Assembly (NCBI GenBank): GCA_036734945.1
Contig: DAIMXP010000008.1
Span: forward strand, 28,534 to 92,533
From: UBA4733 sp036734945
Lineage (GTDB): Bacteria > Chloroflexota > UBA4733
Direction of reading: 5' to 3'
Length of the DNA: 64,000 bases
Part shown: positions 53,155 to 60,244 of the stretch, piece by piece
Layout of the letters: each line of letters opens with the position of its first letter
Position numbering within the stretch: the stretch's first letter is position 1
Program-made: the position numbers and the translations under genes
Notes under the pieces: generated by a model
What the model was told of the DNA's origin: nothing
Databases searched by the model: none
The model's input: only the letters and a program-made list of their open reading frames with translations

Positions 53155-54099
53155 TCACGGACGATCCTCAGCGGTTGGCGGCTCTGTGGGCGCCGCCAGC
53201 GAAAGCCGTTGCTCCATCTGGCGTTGCATCCCATCCATGTCAACTCCCAAGGCGGTAAGTGTCAACGCGGCAACGCCCATACGCTCTTGCAGCAACGCCA
53301 GGAGTAGGTGCTCCGGCCCCACGCTGGTCTGATCCCGCTGCTTCGCCAGGGCGAGCGCGCTGCGCACCACCTCCCGGCCTCGCTGACTGTAGCCTTTGAC
53401 GGCCGCCGGCTCCGCCTTTCCCGCTCCCATAATCTCACCTACTGCCTGCCGAACTGCCTCCACTGTCACGCCTTGCGCCGTCAGCGTCGTAGCGGCCGGG
53501 TTGTCCTCCTGGCGCAGCAGGCCGAGCAGAAGATGCTCGGTGCCTATATAGTCGTGACGGAGGTGCGCTGCCTCTTCTTGGGCCAGTTCCAGTGTCGTCC
53601 GCAGCGCCGGAGCGAAGGAGCGGAGCTCAGACCTGCTGAAACCGACGTGCCAGGGTGTCCGTGGTCGCTCCACGGGTTGTTCGCCGGGACGCGGCAGAGG
53701 GGCGGCGCAGTGCAGACAGGTGTCCAATTCGCTGCCGACGTTCACCGTGCCGCAGATGGGGCAGAGGTACAGCCAGTGGACGCCACCCGGCGTCGTGGCC
53801 GTCGGGATGCCCGGTTCCGGCAGCGGTCCGAAAGATAACTGCTCTACGGTGCCATCCTCTCGTCGGGTCGCGACGCGGAAGACATCCGGGTCGTCCAGGT
53901 CGGCCTGTGATCCGTCGATCAGCATCTCCACACAGAGCAGAATGCATTCGCTGCAGATGTAGACGCCGGGGCCGGCGATCAGCCGCCAGACCTGGTGTTG
54001 CTTCTTGCCGCAGAAGGAGCAGGCGAACGCCGCCCTGACCTTGCTACCGCTCGCTACAGGTTGGTCGCTCTCAATTGTTGCTGCTTGCTGTTCGTTCAT
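53155..54099 (-). CDS. ClpX-type zinc finger + zinc ribbon + two Clp N-domains, no ATPase
   Basis: The 314-residue protein has a ClpX-like zinc-binding domain (CSFC at 27-30, CSEC at 49-52), a second zinc ribbon (CPIC at 113-116, CLHC at 128-131), and two Clp_N units with DYIGTEHLLLGLL (183-195) and SVGPEHLLLALL (259-270). No AAA+ motif or ClpP-binding loop is present. Both domain types bind adaptors or substrates of the ClpXP/ClpCP machines. The gene begins on the base following the stop of an ECF sigma gene, so it is co-expressed and may control that sigma factor (proteolytic adaptor or anti-sigma). The domain calls are firm; the role is inference. Confidence 0.82.
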   Translation of the reverse strand: MNEQQAATIESDQPVASGSKVRAAFACSFCGKKQHQVWRLIAGPGVYICSECILLCVEMLIDGSQADLDDPDVFRVATRREDGTVEQLSFGPLPEPGIPTATTPGGVHWLYLCPICGTVNVGSELDTCLHCAAPLPRPGEQPVERPRTPWHVGFSRSELRSFAPALRTTLELAQEEAAHLRHDYIGTEHLLLGLLRQEDNPAATTLTAQGVTVEAVRQAVGEIMGAGKAEPAAVKGYSQRGREVVRSALALAKQRDQTSVGPEHLLLALLQERMGVAALTLTALGVDMDGMQRQMEQRLSLAAPTEPPTAEDRP

Positions 54100-54678
54100 C
54101 TAGCCTTCCCTTTCTCTATTGCCGCCAACATCACTGGCGTCGCGCGCGCGTTCCGGCTGGTCCAGTACATCCCGCAGTTGCCGCGTCGCCCGGTGCAGCC
54201 GGCTGCGGACGGTGGTCGCCTTGCAGCCGGTGAGCGCGGCGATCTCGGCCGAAGTCAGCCCCTGCACGTGGCGCAACAGCAACAACCGGCGATCACCCGG
54301 TGACAGCAGACCGAGCGCTGCCGTCACATCCAGGCGATCTGCCGCCGTTGCCAGGTCGACGTCCTCCTCCTCCTCCGGCTGCCAGAGGCGCGGCCGGCGT
54401 TCCGCTTCGGCGTAGCGTCCGCGTTGCCACTGCATGGCCCGGTTGTAGGCGATGGTGCGCAGCCAGGCGCCGAACTGCTCGGGCTGCCGCAACCCGCTCC
54501 GACCGAGGTAGGCGTGCAACAGCGTTTCCTGGTACACATCCTCGACATCTTCGGCGCTGGAGAGGAGCCGACCCAGCAGGCTCTCCACCGCCCGCCGGTG
54601 CCGGGCAACCTGTCGGGCAAACGCTGCTGCCGCGTCGGCATCCTCCGGGTGGCTGATCGGGGGAAACGCCAGCGGCAT
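54100..54678 (-). CDS. ECF RNA polymerase sigma factor
   Basis: The 192-residue protein has region 2 (LLSSAEDVEDVYQETLLHAY, then FGAWLRTIAYNRAMQWQR) and region 4 (LSPGDRRLLLLRHVQGLTSA, EIAALTGCKATTVRSRLHRA). An acidic linker (QPEEEEDVDLA) joins them. Its stop abuts the start of the ClpX-zinc/Clp-N gene. No classic zinc anti-sigma gene is next to it, in contrast with the ECF pair at 18148-19651. Confidence 0.92.
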   Translation of the reverse strand: MPLAFPPISHPEDADAAAAFARQVARHRRAVESLLGRLLSSAEDVEDVYQETLLHAYLGRSGLRQPEQFGAWLRTIAYNRAMQWQRGRYAEAERRPRLWQPEEEEDVDLATAADRLDVTAALGLLSPGDRRLLLLRHVQGLTSAEIAALTGCKATTVRSRLHRATRQLRDVLDQPERARDASDVGGNREREG

Positions 54679-54885
54679 CGCTTTCTCCTCTCTTGCCGTC
54701 CACCTCTATAGTCGCGGCTACGGCGTCATGTGTTGCAGCCATTGCGATAATGGGTGGATAGGAGGCCGCGAATTGGGGTCAAGGCCGGTACTCGGCACAT
54801 GCCATGCTGCACTCCGGGAAGTACGATACAGTCGTGCGAGTTCCGTATGTCGAACGCCGTGGAACCAGAAAATGGAGGCACGATC

Positions 54886-56271
54886 ATGACGCGCAATCCC
54901 GGACCTTCCGCCAAGAGCCTGGCTCGCGCTGTGCTGCAGGAGGAGGCGCCGCTCAGCGCGGAGGAGATACTCGCTCGTTGCCTGGCGCGCGAGCGGATCA
55001 CCAGCCGCAACCCGTTGCAAACAGTGCGCAACGCCCTGACCGCCGACCCGTACTGCGGACGCACGGCGGATGGCCGCTACGTCTACCTTCCCCGTTTCTT
55101 GCGCGGCGCCTGCGTCCGGCTGGTGATGGACATGCTGGCGCCGGAGAAGCGCCTGCTCGTCACCGACCAGGACGTTGTGGAGTTGCTTTGGGTCATGCGG
55201 AGTGGCGGCGAGAGCGGGCCGGCGCCGACGCTGGCGTTGGAGGGCGGCCCCACCGTCCAGCCGACGACGCCACTCGGTCGGCTCGTGTATGAGTTGAGCC
55301 CCATCCTGGAAATGCCGGCGCCATTCTGGAGCTGGTGGACGCAGCGGCGGCAGGAGGGCGCCGACTCACTCCTGATCTGCTGCGACGATGCAGAGACGGG
55401 GCGCTTTCACGCCGAGGCAATTCGGGCGGCGAACCAGGATGCCGGCGCCGTGGAGCGGCGGAACGCGGAGCTGCTCGACGCCGCCGGGGCAATTCTGCGC
55501 AAGAGCCAGAACCGCATGGCGCAGCACGACCTGGTCCACCGGCTGCTGGCCTGGGGTGTTTACCAGGGGTCGCCCGCTCCCGAGCCGCTTGGCGTCGTGC
55601 TGTTCGCCCTGGACACACCCTTCGTCGTCGACCGCAGGTACGTGACGTACCGCACCGATCTGACGCCTGCCCTGCGACGCCTGTTCGCCCACCGTCTGGC
55701 AGAGGGCCGGCAAGGCCGCGACCGGGCCTGGAGGGTCGTGCTCGACCAGGCGGACGATGGCGAACCGGAGGAGCAACCTGCTTCCCTGCCTGCGCCGATG
55801 CTGCCGACCATCCTGCGCGCCTACCGGCTCCGCGTCACCCTGGCCTGGACCCGTCAGGTGTGGCGCGTGCTGGAACTTCGGGACGACCAGACGCTGGACG
55901 ACCTGCACCTGGCCATTCAGCGCGCCTTTGATTGGGATAACGACCACCTCTACGCCTTCCATCTCGGCAGCCGTCCCAACGACGCATTAACCGCCATCGC
56001 AGGTATCGCACCCTATGGCGGCGGTCCTTTCCTTGATGACGAGTCACCGGTCAGCGACGAGGTCGTGCTGGCCGAGTTGGAGCTGCAGCCCGGGCAGCGT
56101 TTCTCCTACCTGTTCGACTTTGGCGACCAGCTCCTGCACGAGATTGAAGTGTTGTCCGCCGCTCCGGCTGTCGGTGATGCCTATCCGCGTGTCGTCGAGA
56201 GCCACGGCCAAGCGCCGCCCCAGTACCCGAACCTGGAGGAGGATTGGGATGACGAGGAGGATGAAGAATAG
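54886..56271 (+). CDS. HTH plus pRiA4b ORF-3-like (IS1096 TnpR-type) protein
   Basis: From ATG 54886 (GGAGG upstream) the protein is 461 residues. The N-terminal 100 residues look like a winged helix (LARAVLQEEAPLSAEEILAR, TADGRYVYLPRFLRG). The C-terminal part (about 305-450) matches the plasmid pRiA4b ORF-3 domain: YRLRVTLAWTRQVWRVLEL, LHLAIQRAFDWDNDHLYAF, and RFSYLFDFGDQLLHEIEV. It ends in an acidic tail (EEDWDDEEDEE). The domain is common on plasmids and mobile elements; its activity is unknown. Confidence 0.8.
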   Translation: MTRNPGPSAKSLARAVLQEEAPLSAEEILARCLARERITSRNPLQTVRNALTADPYCGRTADGRYVYLPRFLRGACVRLVMDMLAPEKRLLVTDQDVVELLWVMRSGGESGPAPTLALEGGPTVQPTTPLGRLVYELSPILEMPAPFWSWWTQRRQEGADSLLICCDDAETGRFHAEAIRAANQDAGAVERRNAELLDAAGAILRKSQNRMAQHDLVHRLLAWGVYQGSPAPEPLGVVLFALDTPFVVDRRYVTYRTDLTPALRRLFAHRLAEGRQGRDRAWRVVLDQADDGEPEEQPASLPAPMLPTILRAYRLRVTLAWTRQVWRVLELRDDQTLDDLHLAIQRAFDWDNDHLYAFHLGSRPNDALTAIAGIAPYGGGPFLDDESPVSDEVVLAELELQPGQRFSYLFDFGDQLLHEIEVLSAAPAVGDAYPRVVESHGQAPPQYPNLEEDWDDEEDEE

Positions 56272-56377
56272 GAAACATCGTCACCATAGCTGCTACATTC
56301 TCACTGGACCTCGGTCCATGTCCGGTGAACGTCCAGGCGGCAAGACTTGCCGGATCATACAGGGGAAGGAATAGATC

Positions 56378-57295
56378 GTGTCCCACCAAACTACCCAGGA
56401 ACAGGTCGTCGCCCAGATGCTCTCGGCGGCACAGCTAGCCCTCCTGCCGTCCGATCAGGACGTTGCGTTTTACCAGGAACACGGCTACTACCTCTCACCC
56501 GTGATTTTGGATGAGGCGCAAATCGACGCTGCCATCGCCGGGAGCGAACGCTTTTACGCCGGTGATGTCAGCGACTCCGGCATCAAGGCGCTGGCGCGCT
56601 TCCGCCCCACCGGTACGGCGCCCGAAGGGCTGCGCAAGAACGATTACGCCTCCTTCTTTTGCCCGGAACTGGCAGTGCTGACGCACCAGCCGATCCTCGG
56701 CGCCATCGCCGCCCGGCTGACCGGCGCACCAAGCATCCGGCTGTGGCACGACCAGTTGCTCTACAAACCGACGGACAGCCCGGACAAGCCTGCGCGTGTC
56801 GGCTGGCACACCGATCGCCAGTACTGGCTGTGTGCCAGTTCCGACGCCATGCTGACCGCCTGGATCCCCTTCCACGATTGCGACGAAGCGATGGGCTCCA
56901 TCGCCTTCGTCGAGGGCAGCAATCGCTGGACCGAACAGTCGAAGGGGCTAAACTTCTTCAGCCACGATCTGGCGACCATTGAGCAGGGCTTCGCCTCCGG
57001 TGGCCAGCCGGTGGTCAAGACGACTGTGAACTTCCGCAAGGGGCAGGTCAGCTTCCATAACTGCCGGACGATCCATGGCAGTGGCCCCAATGTGTGCGGC
57101 GACCCGCGTCGCGCCATTGCCGTCCATCTCCAGGATGAGGCCAACCGCTACCGCGAGTACATGGGCGACAACGGCCAGCTCGCGCGCCACGCCAATAATG
57201 CGCTCTGCCGGCAAGTGGACGGCGTTCCCGACTATGCCGACCCGACCATCTGCCCTGTGCTGTACCGAAGCGAGGCGACGCCCTCAGGGGAATAG
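56378..57295 (+). CDS. Phytanoyl-CoA dioxygenase (PhyH) family protein
   Basis: The 305-residue protein has the Fe(II)/2-oxoglutarate dioxygenase signs: VGWHTDRQYW with HxD ligands (about residue 147), the distal HNCRTIHGSGPN segment and the Arg of DPRRAIAVHLQ for 2-oxoglutarate. FYQEHGYYLSPVILDEAQID is the typical N-terminus. It starts with GTG after AGGGGAAGGA. Such proteins hydroxylate diverse small molecules. It is followed by a terminator-like hairpin. Confidence 0.9.
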   Translation: MSHQTTQEQVVAQMLSAAQLALLPSDQDVAFYQEHGYYLSPVILDEAQIDAAIAGSERFYAGDVSDSGIKALARFRPTGTAPEGLRKNDYASFFCPELAVLTHQPILGAIAARLTGAPSIRLWHDQLLYKPTDSPDKPARVGWHTDRQYWLCASSDAMLTAWIPFHDCDEAMGSIAFVEGSNRWTEQSKGLNFFSHDLATIEQGFASGGQPVVKTTVNFRKGQVSFHNCRTIHGSGPNVCGDPRRAIAVHLQDEANRYREYMGDNGQLARHANNALCRQVDGVPDYADPTICPVLYRSEATPSGE

Positions 57296-57442
57296 CTGTG
57301 CTACCGGGTAGCGAAAGCCAGGGATGATGTCGTCACCGTCCAGTTCATCGGCGACGCCCAGAGCAATCGGCTAGGTCGTTGCGCCCGCGCGCCAGACATC
57401 CACTCGCCGGTAGCGCGGCCAGCCATCGAGCCGAGTGACAAG

Positions 57443-57462
57443 CCCCCGCCTTCTGGCGGGGG
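57443..57462. terminator. Bidirectional hairpin between convergent genes
   Basis: CCCCCGCC-TTCT-GGCGGGGG is a perfect eight-base stem with a four-base loop, between phyH (+) and lacI (-), 34 bases from the lacI stop. There is no long T run, so termination strength is uncertain. Confidence 0.5.
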
Positions 57463-57496
57463 TGATTGACATGGCTTTCCCTTCTCTCAGGCCGCT

Positions 57497-58513
57497 TCAG
57501 GTTCCTGGTGGCGCTGTGCTGGCGCCGGGAACGAGGCGGGGGGCCAGCAGCCGCCGCCGCTGGGTCGGGGGTTCGCCGTTGAGCAGACGCAGCAGCGTCT
57601 CGATGGCGGCGGCGGCCATCTCGCCGGTCGGTTGGACAATGGCGGTGACCCCGCCCTGCTCCTGTTCCAGCGCGAAGTCATCAATGCCGACGACGCTGCA
57701 GTCCCCGGGTACGGCAACGCCCTGTTCGTGCAGCGCCCGTAGGCAGCCGGCGCGCAAAGCCGCATCGGTGACGATCAACGCGCTGACACCGGTCGCCGCC
57801 AGGAGCTCTCGGGTTGCGGTATAGCCGTCCTGCTCCTGGAATCGCCGCCACTGCACCAGGGTCGGATCGACGACCCCGCATTCCAACAGCGCCTGCCGAT
57901 AGCCCTGGTAGCGGTCCTGGCAAAACGGGAGTTCGGCCACACCGTTCAGCAGGCCGATACGCCGGTGGCCGAGGTCCAGCAGATGCCGTGCAGCGAGATA
58001 ACCGACAGCGATGTTATCGATATCGACCGTGTAGACTTGCGGGTCGCCGTAGCGACCGACGATGACAAAGGGGCAGTCGGCCGCCTGGAGTGCGGTTACG
58101 CGAGCGTCTTCCAGGCGCATATTCGTCAACAGCAATCCGTCGACTTCCCGTTGCAAGTAGCGGCGGGCATAGTCATCAGCGCTGGCGCTATCGGAGCGCA
58201 GGGACACGTGCCAGACCAGGTCATAGCCGTGCTGGGCGGCCGCCTCCCCGGCGCCCAGCATGAAGGCACTGAAGAAGCCGGCGGGGATGGGAGGCTCGCC
58301 GATGCGCGGCATGATCAGCCCGAGCAGACGACTCCGTCGACTCTGCAAGCGGCGGGCGGCCGCGTTGGGATGATAGTGCAATTCTTGGATGGCCGCTTCC
58401 ACGCGCGCGCGGGCATCGCCGCTCACGTTCCGTGCCTTGGTGAGCACCTTGGAGACCGTGGACTTGCTGACGCCTGCCCGCTGCGCCACGTCGAAGATCG
58501 TTGGCTGCGTCAC
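57497..58513 (-). CDS. LacI family transcriptional regulator
   Basis: The protein from GTG 58513 (GGGGGAG nine bases upstream) is 338 residues. It has the LacI helix-turn-helix (TIFDVAQRAGVSKSTVSKVL), the hinge (HPNAAARRLQSRRS) and a periplasmic-binding-like core (DNIAVGYLAARHLLDLGHRR, DCSVVGIDDFALE, VTAIVQPTGEMAAAAIE). The frame can be read further upstream, but that part is an Arg-rich shadow. It is divergent from the sugar-binding lipoprotein and should bind the 16-bp palindrome in between. Confidence 0.92.
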   Translation of the reverse strand: MTQPTIFDVAQRAGVSKSTVSKVLTKARNVSGDARARVEAAIQELHYHPNAAARRLQSRRSRLLGLIMPRIGEPPIPAGFFSAFMLGAGEAAAQHGYDLVWHVSLRSDSASADDYARRYLQREVDGLLLTNMRLEDARVTALQAADCPFVIVGRYGDPQVYTVDIDNIAVGYLAARHLLDLGHRRIGLLNGVAELPFCQDRYQGYRQALLECGVVDPTLVQWRRFQEQDGYTATRELLAATGVSALIVTDAALRAGCLRALHEQGVAVPGDCSVVGIDDFALEQEQGGVTAIVQPTGEMAAAAIETLLRLLNGEPPTQRRRLLAPRLVPGASTAPPGT

Positions 58514-58543
58514 CTCGGCTAGCTCCCCCTTTGTGAGCGGGTC

Positions 58544-58592
58544 TTGACAAGTTGGCCCGCATTCCGTAGAGTACCTCGTGGAACGTTCCACG
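58544..58592 (+). promoter_or_regulatory. Sugar-locus promoter with LacI-type operator
   Basis: TTGACA (58544-58549) and TAGAGT (58567-58572) are 17 bases apart. The perfect 16-bp palindrome CGTGGAACGTTCCACG (58577-58592), with the central CG of LacI-family operators, covers the expected transcription start. Repressor bound there would block the lipoprotein/GH38 operon. Confidence 0.8.
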
Positions 58593-58696
58593 ATGCGAGC
58601 AGTGATGGGACTGCTGATCGGTGGGACGGCCCGGCCTGCGCACGCGCGCGGGTCAACGAGAACACGCCTCGGGGACGAGGCAGAAAGTAAGATGCT

Positions 58697-60244
58697 ATGG
58701 CAGTCCAACGTTGGTCGCGCCGCACGGTGGTGCGCAGTATGGCTGGGTCCGGGTTGGTGGTACTGGCAGGCATGGCGTTGAGCGCCTGTGGCGGAGCCGC
58801 CACAGCGACGACCTCTTCGACGGCTGCAGTCACGTCGGCAGCCATCTCGGCTGCGGCGAGCACGCCCGCCAGCAGCGCGGCCGCGACGACCGCCGTCGTC
58901 GCCACGACCAGCGTCGCCAGCAGTACAGCCGCCACCTCTGCCAGCGCCGCTGCCGTGAGCGCGGCAACGAGCGCCGCCTCGACGGCAGCCCCCGCTGCGT
59001 CCGGCAGCAAGGCTGCAGCCGGCATCGAGTACTGGCACATCTTCGGCGGCACCGACACGGCGACGATGAACCACATGCTGGATGCCTTCGTCACCGCCCA
59101 TCCGGACATCCCCGTCCAGAGGACGCAGTTGGGCTTCGGGAACATGGCGAAGAAGATCACCACGGCCATCGCCGGCGGCACGCCGCCCAACGTCTTTATG
59201 AACGGCGATGCACCGGTGGCCTCCGCCTACGGCGTCCTCGGTGTCGTCAAGGCGGTGGACGCCTTTGCCAAACAGGACGGCATCTCTGCCGACATCTTCT
59301 TACAGGCGCTGCAACCCACCTTTGTCGAAGCCGGCAAGATGTGGGGTCTGCGCTTCAACACTGACGTCCGCCCCCTCTACTACAACGTCAACGCCTTTCA
59401 GGAGGTCGGACTGGACCCTGCCAAACCGCCCACGACCTGGGATGAACTGATCGCCGCATCCAAGAAGCTGACGAAGAAGGCCCCCGATGGCACGTTGCAA
59501 CGGGTCGGCTGGTGGCCGGGCTACGGTCAGGTCTTCTTTTACCAACTCGATCGCAGCAACGGCGGACATCTTTCCGATGCAGCCGGCAGCAAGGTGCTGT
59601 TCGACGACGATGCCGGCGTGGGCGTGCTTGACTTCGTCCGTCAGGCCGCCAATGCCGTCGGCGCCGCGGCGGAGTATGCGACCTTTGCCAAGAGCTTCGG
59701 CAGCAACGCCAAAGACCCCTTCATAACCGGGCAGGTCGCCATGGAGTTCAACGGCAGTTGGCTCAAGCAGACCTACACCCAATACGGCGCCGACCTCAAC
59801 TACAAGGCGGCGCTCTTGCCCTTTCCCAAGAAGCAGGTCAGCATCTCCGGCGGCTTCACGCTGAGCATCCCGGCCGCCAGTCCAGCCAACAAGGACGACG
59901 CCTCCTGGCAATTATTGAAGTTCCTCTGCACTGACAAGACGCAGCAGCTCTACATGGCCAAGACCGGCCAGTTGTCGGCGCTGGTCTCGCTGGCGGACGA
60001 TCCCTACTTCCAGTCCGACCCCATCTTGAAGGTAGTGGCCGAACAGATGAAATCGACGTCGCTCTTCCCCTGGCAGCCGCCGCTCTCCAAGCTCGGCAGC
60101 TCCCTGTCCGCCGCCGTGACCGGCGCCATCGCCAATACTGCCCCTTCCAAGCAACTGCTGGACACGGCAGCGCAACTCACCCAGGCGGCCATCGACCAGT
60201 ACAACCAGCAGAACCCGCAATGGCTCCAGAACTTCGGGAAGTAA
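58697..60244 (+). CDS. Sugar-binding lipoprotein (ABC family 1), orphan
   Basis: The 515-residue protein has a Tat-like start (SRRTVVRSMAGSG), lipobox LSACG, an Ala/Ser/Thr linker of about 75 residues, and a solute-binding fold (IEYWHIFGGTDTATMNHMLD, VRPLYYNVNAFQEVGLDPAK, ITGQVAMEFNGSWL). The pattern fits a family 1 oligosaccharide-binding protein. No permease genes follow; the next gene is a GH38-like protein that overlaps its stop (TAATG). Regulated by the LacI-type operator upstream. Confidence 0.88.
   Translation: MAVQRWSRRTVVRSMAGSGLVVLAGMALSACGGAATATTSSTAAVTSAAISAAASTPASSAAATTAVVATTSVASSTAATSASAAAVSAATSAASTAAPAASGSKAAAGIEYWHIFGGTDTATMNHMLDAFVTAHPDIPVQRTQLGFGNMAKKITTAIAGGTPPNVFMNGDAPVASAYGVLGVVKAVDAFAKQDGISADIFLQALQPTFVEAGKMWGLRFNTDVRPLYYNVNAFQEVGLDPAKPPTTWDELIAASKKLTKKAPDGTLQRVGWWPGYGQVFFYQLDRSNGGHLSDAAGSKVLFDDDAGVGVLDFVRQAANAVGAAAEYATFAKSFGSNAKDPFITGQVAMEFNGSWLKQTYTQYGADLNYKAALLPFPKKQVSISGGFTLSIPAASPANKDDASWQLLKFLCTDKTQQLYMAKTGQLSALVSLADDPYFQSDPILKVVAEQMKSTSLFPWQPPLSKLGSSLSAAVTGAIANTAPSKQLLDTAAQLTQAAIDQYNQQNPQWLQNFGK

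Noticed and set aside
58514..59101. Extension of the LacI gene by 196 codons
   Set aside because: The added part is Arg/Gly/Ala-rich, covers the divergent promoter and operator and the start of the lipoprotein gene, and normal LacI length is reached from GTG 58513.
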